Positions 37,179-45,871 of a stretch of 64,000 bases of DNA are shown piece after piece (position 1 is the first letter of the stretch; every line of letters starts with the position of its first letter). The position numbers and the translations under genes are program-made. Source of the stretch: Bordetella trematum (GTDB lineage: Bacteria > Pseudomonadota > Gammaproteobacteria > Burkholderiales > Burkholderiaceae_B); assembly GCF_900078335.1 (NCBI RefSeq), contig NZ_FKBR01000012.1, positions 205,618 to 269,617 on the forward strand, read 5' to 3'. The notes under the pieces are model-generated. The model worked only from the letters and a program-made list of their open reading frames with translations. It was not told where the DNA came from and did no database searches.

Positions 37179-39119
37179 CTAGCTTTCGCGCAGACGCCGC
37201 CACAGCGTGGTCGGGCTGATGCCCAGGAGCTCGCAGGCGGCGCGCCGGTCGCCGCCACAGCGCGCCAGCACCTCGCGGATATGGGCCGCCTGCTGGCGCC
37301 GCCCATGCCGGGCCAGATCCTCGGGCGCGGCCCGGGCGGCCAGCGCCAGCTCCGGCGCCACGTCGGCCAGGATGCGACGCACCTGCGCTTCGGGCAGATC
37401 CGCATCATGGCCGGCCAGGTAGACCGCCAGCCGCTCCAGCACATTTTCCAGCTCGCGGATGTTGCCGGGCCAGGCGTAGCCCAGCAGCGCCGCCTCGGCA
37501 CTGGCCGGCAACGGCATGCGCGGCCCCAGCCCCAGCGTCTGCTGCACGCGCTCGTAAAGGCGCTGGGCCAGCGGCCATATGTCTTCGCGGCGCTCGCGCA
37601 GGGTGGGCATGTCGATGCGCAGGATGTTCAGGCGGAAGAACAGATCCTGGCGGAACTCGCCGGCCGCCACCATGGCGGGCAGATCGCGATGCGTGGCGGC
37701 GATGATGCGCACGTTGACCGGCACCGGCTCGATGCCGCCCACCGGCAGCACCTGGCGTTCCTGCAGCACCCGCAGCAGGCGGATCTGCAACGCCGCCGGC
37801 ATGTCGCCGACCTCGTCCAGGAACAGCGTGCCGTTGTGGGCCGACTCGAACAGGCCCGGTTTCCCGCCCCGGCGCGCGCCGCTGAAGGCGCCGTCCTCAT
37901 AGCCGAACAATTCGCTTTCGAGCAGGTTTTCCGGAAAGGCCGCGCAGTTGACCGCGATGAAGGGAAAGTGATGGCGCGCGCTGGCCTGGTGCATGCCCTG
38001 GGCCAGCACCTCCTTGCCGGTGCCGCTTTCCCCGCCGATCAGCACGGTCGAGTCCACCCGGGCATAGCGCCGCGCCAGCATGCGTGCCTTCTCCAGGGCC
38101 GCCGAGGTGCCGAACAGGTCGTCCAGGGTATAGCGCACCGTGTTGGCGCGCGCCCGCGCCCGGGTGCGCAGGCTGCGGTCGGCGCGATGGATGGCGCCAG
38201 CCTCCTGCAGAGTCAGGACCGCCCCCGATACCCCGCCCCCGATGGCCAGCGGAATCCGGTTGACCACCACCATCTTGCCGGCCAGCCGATGCACGGATTC
38301 GGCTTCGCGCTTGCCGCTGCGCAGAACCTCGTCCAGCGAGAGCGCCGGCGAAATCTCTTCCAGACGCCGCCCGGCCAGCCCGGCCGCGCTGATGCCCAGC
38401 AGGCGCTCGACCGCCGGGTTGAGCGCCTGCACCCGGCCCGAAGCGTCCACCGCCGCCACGCCCTCATCCAGATTGGCCAGCACCGCGTTCAGGTACTCGC
38501 GCCGCCCGGACTCGATGCGCTGCAGGCGGGAGATCTCGATGGCATCCTCGATGCAGGCCGCCACCGTATCCAGCGAGTACACCAGCACGCCGGCCAGGCC
38601 CATGCGGTCCGCGTAGTCCACGATCAGGCCCGAGCCCACCAACACTTCGATGCCCTCGTCCTTGAGCACCTTCGCCTGGGCCAGCGCATCGTCCTGGTCA
38701 CGGTAGGTGCGCACCGGAATGCCCACCGCAAACGTGCGCATGAAAGTATCCAGATCGGGGTACTGCGCCTCCTGGCCCAGCAGGGCCACGCGCGGCGAGA
38801 TGCGGCGCGCCGTGGCCAGGGCGTTCATCACCTCGAAGCCGCTGATCTTGAGCTGCACCACGGGCACCGTCACATGGCGGCGCAGATAGCTGCCGTTCAG
38901 GCCGGCGGCCACCACCGCATCCAGCCGGCCCTGACGGGCGGCCTCGTTGATGGCCGTGGCGGCAGTCTCGAAGCCGGCTTCGATCAGCTTGAACTCGCCG
39001 CGCCCGGCGTAGCGCGGCAGGATCTGCGCAAAGGTGCGCGAGATGCGCGCCACCCCGACGGCCCAGATGCGCGGCAGGGCGGCGGACTCGGCATCCGGCG
39101 GGGCGGGAAAGGGCAGCAC
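37179..39119 (-). CDS. prpR: PrpR-type sigma-54-dependent activator
   Basis: 646 residues from GTG 39119, chosen because GGAG sits 5 nt upstream; a TTG five codons earlier has none. Domain order: PrpR_N sensor (about 15-190), PAS (about 205-310), AAA+ sigma-54 activation domain (about 325-565) with Walker A GESGTGKE (363-370) and Walker B LFLDEVGD, then a Fis-type HTH at the C-terminus ([20 protein letters not shown]). The loop that contacts sigma-54 is GAFSGA (410-415) instead of GAFTGA. PrpR senses 2-methylcitrate in enterobacteria. It is divergent from prpB, whose upstream region has a sigma-54 promoter and two dyads. Confidence 0.92.
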   Translation of the reverse strand: MLPFPAPPDAESAALPRIWAVGVARISRTFAQILPRYAGRGEFKLIEAGFETAATAINEAARQGRLDAVVAAGLNGSYLRRHVTVPVVQLKISGFEVMNALATARRISPRVALLGQEAQYPDLDTFMRTFAVGIPVRTYRDQDDALAQAKVLKDEGIEVLVGSGLIVDYADRMGLAGVLVYSLDTVAACIEDAIEISRLQRIESGRREYLNAVLANLDEGVAAVDASGRVQALNPAVERLLGISAAGLAGRRLEEISPALSLDEVLRSGKREAESVHRLAGKMVVVNRIPLAIGGGVSGAVLTLQEAGAIHRADRSLRTRARARANTVRYTLDDLFGTSAALEKARMLARRYARVDSTVLIGGESGTGKEVLAQGMHQASARHHFPFIAVNCAAFPENLLESELFGYEDGAFSGARRGGKPGLFESAHNGTLFLDEVGDMPAALQIRLLRVLQERQVLPVGGIEPVPVNVRIIAATHRDLPAMVAAGEFRQDLFFRLNILRIDMPTLRERREDIWPLAQRLYERVQQTLGLGPRMPLPASAEAALLGYAWPGNIRELENVLERLAVYLAGHDADLPEAQVRRILADVAPELALAARAAPEDLARHGRRQQAAHIREVLARCGGDRRAACELLGISPTTLWRRLRES

Positions 39120-39153
39120 GGCGGCTCCAGGCAAGGATAAGGGGGGGCAATCA

Positions 39154-39189
39154 TTTCAACATTGCAATCCAGCTATTTCAATAATGAAA
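39154..39189. promoter_or_regulatory. Two PrpR-like upstream activator sites
   Basis: TTTCA-ACAT-TGCAA (39154-39167) and TTTCA-ATAA-TGAAA (39176-39189) share the layout TTTCA-N4-TGnAA. The second is a perfect dyad and the first has one mismatch. Their centres are 22 bp apart, about two helical turns, so both lie on one face of the DNA. They sit about 50-80 bp upstream of the -24/-12 promoter and just upstream of the prpR start, so they may also autoregulate prpR. Assignment to PrpR is inference from position and symmetry. Confidence 0.65.
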
Positions 39190-39233
39190 ACCCTGCCCCG
39201 CACGCGCTCGCCCTCTCCCAGGGAGAGCGGGGC

Positions 39234-39250
39234 TGGCACGCATATTGCGT
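39234..39250 (+). promoter_or_regulatory. Sigma-54 (-24/-12) promoter of prpB-acnD
   Basis: TGGCACG (39234-39240), four bases, then TTGCGT (39245-39250): the invariant GG (39235-39236) and GC (39247-39248) are exactly 10 bp apart, matching the TGGCACG-N4-TTGCW consensus. Transcription should start near 39260, 50 nt before the prpB ATG. The adjacent divergent gene encodes a sigma-54 activator, which supports the call. Confidence 0.85.
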
Positions 39251-39310
39251 AGAGAGAAAAGCCCCCGGCCATGCCGGATCACGATTCCCGCCTCGCAGAT
39301 GGAGTTCACC

Positions 39311-40219
39311 ATGCAGCCTTCTTCCTCAACCAACCTGCCGGCCAGCGCAGGCCAGCGCCTGCACCAGGCCATGCAGGCCGAGCAGCCCCTCCAGGTCGTT
39401 GGCGCCATCAACGCCAACCACGCGCTGCTGGCGCAGCAGGCCGGTTTCCGGGCCATTTATCTTTCCGGCGGCGGGGTGGCAGCCGGCTCGCTGGGCGTGC
39501 CGGACCTGGGCATCGTGGGCCTGGAAGACGTGCTGACCGATGTGCGGCGCATCACCGAGGTCTGCAGCCTGCCGCTGGTGGTCGATGCCGACACCGGTTT
39601 CGGCGCCTCGGCCTTCAATGTGGCGCGCACCACCCGCAGCCTGGTGGCCGCGGGCGCGGCCGCGATGCAGATCGAGGATCAGGCGCCCGCCAAGCGCTGC
39701 GGCCACCGCCCCAACAAGGAGGTCGTGACGTTGCCGGAGATGGTGGACCGCATCAAGGCGGCCGTGGATGCGCGCCTCGACCCCAACTTCATCATCATCG
39801 CCCGCACCGATGCGCTGGCCAGCGAAGGCCGCCAGAGCGCACTCGACCGCCTGGCTGCCTGCATCGAGGCCGGCGCCGACGTCGCCTTCCCAGAGGCCGT
39901 CCATGACCTGGAGAGCTTCCGCGAATTCGCCCGCGCCCTGCCCGCCCCCATCCTGGCCAACATCACCGAGTTCGGCCAGACCCCCATGCTGACCGTGCAG
40001 GAGCTGGCCGATGCCCGGGTCGCCATGGCGCTTTACCCGCTGTCGGCCTTTCGCGCCATGAACCGCGCCGCCCAGCGCACCTACGAAGCCATCCGACGCG
40101 ACGGCACGCAGCGCGCCATGCTCGACCAGATGCAGACGCGCATGGAGCTGTACGAAAGCATCGGCTACTTTGCCTACGAAGAAAAACTCGACGCGCTGTA
40201 CGCGGCCAGGTCGGCCTGA
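39311..40219 (+). CDS. prpB: Methylisocitrate lyase
   Basis: 302 residues from ATG 39311, with GGAG at 39301-39304. It splits 2-methylisocitrate into pyruvate and succinate, the last step of the methylcitrate cycle. Closely PrpB-like throughout: [38 protein letters not shown] (Mg-binding Asp), the catalytic KRCGHRPNK with active Cys, RTDALA, and [10 protein letters not shown]. This excludes isocitrate lyase or PEP mutase. First gene of the sigma-54-driven operon, divergent from prpR. prpC is absent nearby. Confidence 0.95.
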   Translation: MQPSSSTNLPASAGQRLHQAMQAEQPLQVVGAINANHALLAQQAGFRAIYLSGGGVAAGSLGVPDLGIVGLEDVLTDVRRITEVCSLPLVVDADTGFGASAFNVARTTRSLVAAGAAAMQIEDQAPAKRCGHRPNKEVVTLPEMVDRIKAAVDARLDPNFIIIARTDALASEGRQSALDRLAACIEAGADVAFPEAVHDLESFREFARALPAPILANITEFGQTPMLTVQELADARVAMALYPLSAFRAMNRAAQRTYEAIRRDGTQRAMLDQMQTRMELYESIGYFAYEEKLDALYAARSA

Positions 40220-40270
40220 AGCCCCGACACGCGCAAGCCGCAACCGACCGGATAACATGGAGACAAGCTG

Positions 40271-42940
40271 ATGCAGCACCCCACTCAAGACCCCTACCTG
40301 TTGAGCTACGACGAAGGCGCCGACCACGGCCTGCACTTCTCGGTGCCGGCCTTTGCCGCCGACCATGGCCTGAACGCCAGCCGCCTGCCCTATGTCGCGC
40401 GCGTGCTGATCGAGAACGCCCTGCGCCATGAAAGCGCGCCCGGCGCCGAGCGCAGGCATGCGCTGGCCCTGCTGCGCGCCTACCACCCTGACACCGCCGC
40501 GCAGGCCGAGGCCGCCGATGTCTGGCTGCACCCGACCCGCGTACTGGCCCAGGATGTCAGCGGCATTCCCAGCCTGATCGACCTGGCAGCCATGCGCGAC
40601 GTGGTGCAGGCGCGCGGCGGGGATCCGCGCCGCATCAACCCCATGATCCCGGTCGACCTGATCGTGGATCACTCGCTGATCGCCGAGGAAGGCGGCCACC
40701 CCGGTGCGCGCCAGGCCAACGAAGCGCGCGAATATGCCCAGAACCGCGAGCGCTACACCTTTCTGAAATGGGCCCAGGGCGCCTTCGACAACCTGCGCCT
40801 GGTGCCGCCCGGCAAGGGCATCCTGCATCAGATCAACGTGGAATACCTGGCCGATGTGGCCACCACCGTCACCACGGCGCAGGGCGCGCGCGTGACCTGT
40901 CCCGACACCCTGGTCGGCACCGACAGCCACACCACCATGGTCAATGCCCTGGGCGTGCTGGGCTGGGGCGTGGGCGGCATCGAGGCCGAGGCCGCCATGC
41001 TGGGCGATGCGCTGGTGCTGCGCGCGCCCGACATCATCGGGGTGCGACTGTTCAACCGCCCCGCCCCCGGCATCACGGCTACCGATATCGTGCTCAACCT
41101 CACTCGCATCCTGCGCGAGGCCAAGGTGGTGGCCCAGTTCGTGGAGTTCACCGGCGAAGCCCTCGACGGCGTGCTGTCGCTCGAAGACCGGGCCACCCTG
41201 TCGAACATGGCGCCCGAATATGGCTCGACCTGCGCCTACTTCCCCATCGACGAGGAAACCCTCGCCTATCTGGCGCGCACCGGCCGCCAGCCGGCGCAGA
41301 TCGCGCGGGTGCGCCGCTATGCCCAGGCGGCCGGCCTGTGGCGCACCGCTGCGGCACCGGGCTATCGCCGCATGGTGGAGGTGGATCTGGCGCAGATCAC
41401 GCGCGTGGCCGCCGGCCCCACCCGCCCCCAGGACCGCATGACGCTGGCCGAGGTGCCGTTGACCTTCAGGAAAACCACGGCCGCCCTGCCTGCCACCCCC
41501 AGCCCCGAGCTGCCCGAGGGGGCCGTGGTGCTGGCCGCCATCACCAGCTGCACCAACACCTCCAACCCGCGTCTGCTGGTGGCCGCCGGCCTGCTCGCCC
41601 GCAAGGCGCAGGCCCTGGGCTTGCGCCCGCCAGCCTGGACCAAGACCTCGCTCACACCCGGCTCGCGCGTGGTGACCGACTACCTGGAAAGCAGCGGCCT
41701 GCAGGCCGCGCTGGATGCGCTGGGCTTTCACACTGCGGGGTATGGTTGCGCCACTTGCGCCGGCCTGTCGGGCTCGCTCGACGCCACGGTCGAGCAACAC
41801 ATCGCCCAGGGCAACCCCCGTGTGGCTGCGGTGCTCTCGGGCAATCGCAATTTCCCGGGCCGGGTGCATCCGCTGGCGCGCGCCAACTACCTCGTGTCGC
41901 CCGCGCTGGTGGTGGCCTACGCCATCGCCGGCACGGTCACGCGCGACCTGGAAAGCGAACCGGTCAGCTGGCGCGCCGACGGCACGCCGGTGATGCTGGC
42001 CGAGCTGTGGCCCGACGACGCCGAGATCGACGCCGTGGTGGCCGGGCACGTGCATCCGTCGCTGTTCACCGAACGCTACCGCGATGTCTTCGATGGCGAT
42101 CCCGCCTGGATGGCGCTGCCGACCCATGCCGGCGCCTGCTATGCCTGGGACGCCGACAGTCTGTACCTGCGCCGCCCGCCCTATCTGGATGTGCCGCTGC
42201 AGCAAGGCCATGTGCGCATCGAGGGCGCCCGCCCGCTGCTCATCCTGGGCGACTCGGTCACCACCGACCATATTTCGCCGGCCAATGAGATCCCGCCGCA
42301 ATCGAGCGCCGGACGCTACCTGCTGTCGCTGGGCGTGGCCCCCGATGCGCTGCACACCTATCTCGCGCGGCGCGGCAACCACCGCGTGATGATGCGCGCG
42401 ACCTTCGCCCAGCCGACCCTGATCAACGAACTGCTGCCTGACGGACCGGTCGGCGCCACGCGCCACCAGCCCGATGGCGCCGTGCTGCCGATCTATGACG
42501 TGGCCATGCAGTACCGCGATGCGCAGGTGCCGGTGGTCGTGGTGGCCGGCAAGGACTATGGCAACGGTTCCTCGCGCGACTGGGCCGCCAAGGGCACCCG
42601 CCTGCTGGGCGTGCGCGCCGTGATCGCCGAGAGCTTCGAACGCATCCACCGCTCCAACCTGGTCAACATGGGCGTGCTGCCGCTGCAGCTGCCGGCCGGC
42701 GTCACCCGCCTGACCCTGGGCCTGGACGGCACCGAAACCTTTGACCTGGACATCCCCGCCAGCCTGGCGCCGCAGGGCATGGTGCATTGCCTGATCCGGG
42801 GCCGCGGCGCGCCCCAGCCGCTGTCCTTGCTGTGCCGCCTGGACAATGAACACGAGATCGAGATCTGGCGCGCCGGCGGCATCCTGCCCGCCGTGCTGCG
42901 TCAGGCGCTCGAAGACTCGCGCGAAGTGCCGCAACACTAG
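40271..42940 (+). CDS. acnD: Fe/S-dependent 2-methylcitrate dehydratase (AcnD-like aconitase)
   Basis: 889 residues, aconitase A/IRP family. Cluster-binding Cys are visible: SCTNTSNP (about 421-428) and GYGCATCAG (about 487-495). The sequence after the second motif (LSGSLDATVEQHI) is nearer AcnD than AcnA, where GNSGPLPE is usual. The C-terminal swivel domain has GDSVTTDHISPA and KDYGNGSSRDWAAKG. AcnD dehydrates 2-methylcitrate and normally needs PrpF to handle the resulting isomer; prpF is not in this window. ATG with GGAG upstream, 51 nt after prpB. It could act on citrate or another tricarboxylate. Confidence 0.85.
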   Translation: MQHPTQDPYLLSYDEGADHGLHFSVPAFAADHGLNASRLPYVARVLIENALRHESAPGAERRHALALLRAYHPDTAAQAEAADVWLHPTRVLAQDVSGIPSLIDLAAMRDVVQARGGDPRRINPMIPVDLIVDHSLIAEEGGHPGARQANEAREYAQNRERYTFLKWAQGAFDNLRLVPPGKGILHQINVEYLADVATTVTTAQGARVTCPDTLVGTDSHTTMVNALGVLGWGVGGIEAEAAMLGDALVLRAPDIIGVRLFNRPAPGITATDIVLNLTRILREAKVVAQFVEFTGEALDGVLSLEDRATLSNMAPEYGSTCAYFPIDEETLAYLARTGRQPAQIARVRRYAQAAGLWRTAAAPGYRRMVEVDLAQITRVAAGPTRPQDRMTLAEVPLTFRKTTAALPATPSPELPEGAVVLAAITSCTNTSNPRLLVAAGLLARKAQALGLRPPAWTKTSLTPGSRVVTDYLESSGLQAALDALGFHTAGYGCATCAGLSGSLDATVEQHIAQGNPRVAAVLSGNRNFPGRVHPLARANYLVSPALVVAYAIAGTVTRDLESEPVSWRADGTPVMLAELWPDDAEIDAVVAGHVHPSLFTERYRDVFDGDPAWMALPTHAGACYAWDADSLYLRRPPYLDVPLQQGHVRIEGARPLLILGDSVTTDHISPANEIPPQSSAGRYLLSLGVAPDALHTYLARRGNHRVMMRATFAQPTLINELLPDGPVGATRHQPDGAVLPIYDVAMQYRDAQVPVVVVAGKDYGNGSSRDWAAKGTRLLGVRAVIAESFERIHRSNLVNMGVLPLQLPAGVTRLTLGLDGTETFDLDIPASLAPQGMVHCLIRGRGAPQPLSLLCRLDNEHEIEIWRAGGILPAVLRQALEDSREVPQH

Positions 42941-42978
42941 AAGATGAGCAGCAACCTCACCTATTCCAAGGAGACACT

Positions 42979-43956
42979 ATGAACAGCAAGCGATTTCCCT
43001 TCCCGCTGCGCGCGCTGGCGCTGGCCGCCGGCCTGACGGCGGCCTCGCTGGCACAGGCCGCCGACTGGCCCGACCGTGCGGTGCGCCTGGTGGTGCCGTT
43101 CTCGGCAGGCGGCCAGCTGGACAACATGACCCGCATCTTCGCCACGGGTCTGTCCGAACAGCTCAAGCAGCCGGTCATCATCGACAACCGGCCGGGAGCA
43201 GGCGGCATCATCGGTTCGGACATCGTCGCCAAAGGAGCGGCCGACGGCTACACCTTCCTGATCGCGGGCAACGGCGCCATCACCAACAAGATGCTGCGCA
43301 GCAAGATGCCCTATGAAGACAGCGACCTGGTGCCGGTGGGTCTGCTGTTCGAATCGGCCTCGGTGATCGTGGTCAAGGCCGACAGCAAGATCCACTCGCT
43401 CAAAGACTGGCAGGAAGAGGCGCGCAAGAAAAAGCACCCCATCCTCTTTGCCACCGCCGGAACTGGCAGCACCGGCCACTTTGTCGCCGAGATGCTCGGC
43501 CAGGCGCTGCAGGTTCCGGTCACGGTCGTGCCCTACAAGAGCGGCTCGGAAAGCTCTACCGCGCTGATGGGCGGGCAGGTCGACGCCGCCTCGGAAGCCG
43601 CCGTCTCGGTACGGGCCTACGTCAATGCCGGCAAGGTACGCGCACTGGCGGCCACCGCCGACCATCGCAGCCCGCTGCTGCCCGACACCCCCACCACCGG
43701 CGAGCAGGGCTTCGGCCAGATCAACATCACCCACTGGGGCGGCATGTATGCGCCCAAGGACACGCCCCAGCCCATCATCACCGCCATGAACCACGCGATT
43801 GACCAGGTGATGGCCATGCCCAAGGTCAAGCAGCAGCTGACCGACGCCGGCTACGAAGCCATCCCCAACACGGTCGAGCAGTTCAAGACCTTCATCGCCG
43901 CCGAAGACAAGCGCCTGGGCGCCATCGTCAAGGCAGCCAACATGAAGGCCGAGTAA
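42979..43956 (+). CDS. Bug-family periplasmic solute receptor (TctC-like)
   Basis: 325 residues with a signal peptide ending SLAQA before ADWPD. Bug/TctC pattern: WPDRAVRLVVPFSAGGQLDNMTR, IIDNRPGAGGIIGSDIVAKGAADGYT (about 58-83), the ligand-loop region TAGTGSTGHF, and PDTPTTGEQGFGQINITHWGG. AAGGAG precedes the ATG, 38 nt after acnD. Bug proteins bind carboxylates such as citrate or amino acids for tripartite (TctAB) transporters, whose membrane genes are often elsewhere, as here. Co-transcription with prpB-acnD suggests a tricarboxylate ligand. Confidence 0.88.
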   Translation: MNSKRFPFPLRALALAAGLTAASLAQAADWPDRAVRLVVPFSAGGQLDNMTRIFATGLSEQLKQPVIIDNRPGAGGIIGSDIVAKGAADGYTFLIAGNGAITNKMLRSKMPYEDSDLVPVGLLFESASVIVVKADSKIHSLKDWQEEARKKKHPILFATAGTGSTGHFVAEMLGQALQVPVTVVPYKSGSESSTALMGGQVDAASEAAVSVRAYVNAGKVRALAATADHRSPLLPDTPTTGEQGFGQINITHWGGMYAPKDTPQPIITAMNHAIDQVMAMPKVKQQLTDAGYEAIPNTVEQFKTFIAAEDKRLGAIVKAANMKAE

Positions 43957-44016
43957 GGCCGCGCCCGCCTCACGGTGCGAAGCGGCAGGGCCTGCCCTGC
44001 CCCGGCCCGGTTTGAC

Positions 44017-44053
44017 AGCCCGGCGCAGGCCAGCCTGCGCCGGGCTCTTTTTT
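44017..44053 (+). terminator. Intrinsic terminator of the prpB-acnD-Bug operon
   Basis: A 14-nt perfect inverted repeat (44017-44030 with 44033-44046, effective stem 12-13 bp) is followed by TTTTTT at 44048-44053. Strong rho-independent terminator, 60 nt after the Bug receptor stop. Confidence 0.93.
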
Positions 44054-44076
44054 CGCCCTTGGCCGGCCGCCCGGCC

Positions 44077-45315
44077 TCAGGGCGCCAGCATGCGGGCAGC
44101 CTCTTTGGACAGGTCCACCCCCGGCGTATCGCGGTTGCGGGCGCCCCAGTTGTACGACTCCCCGCCGGTGATCTTCGCCGCGCAGGCGTCCAGGCTCTTG
44201 TCGCCGGTCAGGTCCACCACGTTGATGCGCAGGCGCGGCTTGCTGCGATGGATCTCGCGGGCGGTCGCGCAGACGTCCCCGCCGCAGCCATCCGGGCCGC
44301 CGGCAAAGACAAAGATCAAGGCATCGCGCTGCCTGCCATCCACTTTGGAAGCGGCCACCTTGAGGCTCTCGGCCAGGGCTGAAGCCCCCACGCTGGAGGT
44401 CTGGCGCAACTGCGTGAGCAAGGCGTCGCGCTGATTGGCCTTGTAAGGCCCGTTGTGCACCGGCGCGGCGCAGCTCTTGCCGGCGTAACGCACCAGATGG
44501 GTCTCGGTACGCGCAGGCAGGCCCCCGACGATGCGCTCGATCTCATGACGCGCAAGCTGCTGGCGCAAGGGCGAGTCCGCCCCAGCCGGCCGAGCCATGC
44601 CCGCCGAGGAGTCCAGCACGAAGACCAGTTCGGTGGGCCAGCCGGGCTGGGGATCGGGCTTGGGTTGCGGCTTGGGCTTGGGCGCAGGCGGTGGCTCGGC
44701 CACGGGCTCGGGCGGCGCAGGCTCGGGCGCAGGCGGCGCCACCGGTTCGGGCGCAGTGTGCACCACCGGCGCCGCCGGGGGCATGACGGGCGCCACCGGG
44801 CGACGCATCAGCCACCACCACAACAGCCCCAGCAACAAGGCCAGCAGCAACAGCGCCAGCAGCCACCACCACCAGCGCCGGCGCGGCACGACGACCGGCA
44901 CAGGCGCCGGCGCGCGCGGCTCGCTCCAGTGCGTGATCAGCAAGCGTCCTTCCACACTGTGCAGGCGCGCCGGATCCGGCGCGCTGCGCAGGCCGCGCAC
45001 CGTGGCGGCCTGCTCGCTCAATCCACGCGCCTCCAGGGTCTGCGCCAGGCTTTCCAGCTGCCCCTGATGCTCCGCATAGCGGGCCAACAGCTCGCGCTGC
45101 TGGTCGGCACTGAGGGCCGCGAAAGGCGTGACCTTGCCTTCCTGGCGGGTCCACCACTCAAGGGTCCCGTCGGCGCCGGCCCGGGCAATGGCGTAGGCCT
45201 GCGCCACGCTGGGCGGAAAATGACGCTCGATCAGGGCCAGGCCGTCGCTGAAGGCGCGCGCGGCCTGCTCGGCAGCCGCGCCATCGGTATTCGGCTCACG
45301 TAGAAAACGTTGCAC
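44077..45315 (-). CDS. Bitopic vWA-domain protein, N-terminus related to SrfA
   Basis: 412 residues from GTG 45315. Residues 1-145 are a cytoplasmic domain, 148-169 one membrane span (RRRWWWWLLALLLL...), about 172-224 a Pro-rich linker (KPKPQPKPDPQPG), and 225-412 a periplasmic von Willebrand A domain with MIDAS-type DSSAG at 234-238. Residues 38-95 (AQAYAIARAGADG..EWWTRQEGKVTPFAAL) align with SrfA 43-100 (AQHFAIPQPSADG..DWYAPQNGAVVPWAAA), so both share an N-terminal module. Last gene of the srf locus, after a hairpin-plus-T terminator at 45331-45357. Likely a complex component with metal-dependent binding; function unknown. Confidence 0.75.
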   Translation of the reverse strand: MQRFLREPNTDGAAAEQAARAFSDGLALIERHFPPSVAQAYAIARAGADGTLEWWTRQEGKVTPFAALSADQQRELLARYAEHQGQLESLAQTLEARGLSEQAATVRGLRSAPDPARLHSVEGRLLITHWSEPRAPAPVPVVVPRRRWWWWLLALLLLALLLGLLWWWLMRRPVAPVMPPAAPVVHTAPEPVAPPAPEPAPPEPVAEPPPAPKPKPQPKPDPQPGWPTELVFVLDSSAGMARPAGADSPLRQQLARHEIERIVGGLPARTETHLVRYAGKSCAAPVHNGPYKANQRDALLTQLRQTSSVGASALAESLKVAASKVDGRQRDALIFVFAGGPDGCGGDVCATAREIHRSKPRLRINVVDLTGDKSLDACAAKITGGESYNWGARNRDTPGVDLSKEAARMLAP

Positions 45316-45330
45316 GGTGATGCTCTATAG

Positions 45331-45357
45331 AAAAGCGGCGGCCCGCGCGGGCCGCCG
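45331..45357 (-). terminator. Internal terminator before the last gene of the srf locus
   Basis: A 22-bp perfect palindrome (45336-45357) followed on the minus strand by TTTT (45334-45331). It lies between the small lipoprotein gene and the last vWA gene, so expression of the latter may be reduced or depend on readthrough. Confidence 0.65.
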
Positions 45358-45361
45358 GGAT

Positions 45362-45871
45362 TTAAGGCGCCTGCAGCACGCTGGCGCGCAGGCGCTTGAC
45401 CATCTGCTCCAGCTCCTGGGCCTTGCGCTGACGCGCCGCGATCTCCGCATTGCCTGCCGAGGCCGTGATGGGCTGGGCCTGCAGTTCGGCCAGATCCTTC
45501 TCGGCCAGCTTCAGCTGGGCCTGCAGCTTCTTGTCGGTCGAGCCCTTCTGCTTGACCTGATCCAGCAGGCGACGGGTGCTGGAGACGACCTGGTCGCGAG
45601 CCTGTTGCTGCGCCTGAAGCGGCAGCTTATAGGAAGCCTGCTGGGCTTCCAGCGCGGCCAATGACTCGCGGAACAGGGCGTTCTCCTCCTGCGCGGCGCT
45701 CAGGCGCGCCTCCTTGCGATCGACACTTTCGCGATAGCCCCCGGAGGCATCGCACTGCATCTTGCGAAAGATGCTGACATCGGCATTGTTGGGATCGCAG
45801 GCGCCCGGCGGCAGACTGCCGCAACCGCCCAGGGCGGCAAGCATCAGGACAAGCAGATAACGCGGTTTCAT
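45362..45871 (-). CDS. Small coiled-coil lipoprotein
   Basis: 169 residues from ATG 45871, overlapping the previous stop as ATGA. The signal peptide is lipoprotein type (MKPRYLLVLMLAALGGC, lipobox LGGC, Cys17). The mature part has three further Cys/Gly-rich residues early (PGACDPNN, QCDASGGY), then a long charged coiled coil (about 50-165). Probably anchored in the outer membrane because residue +2 is Gly. It sits beside a second coiled-coil lipoprotein and the FGE-like gene, like lipoprotein TagQ beside TagR in T6SS loci. Unknown function. Confidence 0.75.
   Translation of the reverse strand: MKPRYLLVLMLAALGGCGSLPPGACDPNNADVSIFRKMQCDASGGYRESVDRKEARLSAAQEENALFRESLAALEAQQASYKLPLQAQQQARDQVVSSTRRLLDQVKQKGSTDKKLQAQLKLAEKDLAELQAQPITASAGNAEIAARQRKAQELEQMVKRLRASVLQAP

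Noticed and set aside
39326-42937. A 1203-codon open frame antisense to prpB-acnD
   Set aside because: It is a high-GC mirror of real genes on the plus strand: composition His/Gly/Ala/Arg-rich, no ribosome-binding site, no family pattern. Many similar long antisense frames across the window were left out for the same reason.
40271-42940. Plain TCA-cycle aconitase AcnA
   Set aside because: Operon with prpB under a PrpR-type activator and AcnD-like residues after the Cys motif favour methylcitrate dehydratase, though overlap in activity cannot be excluded.
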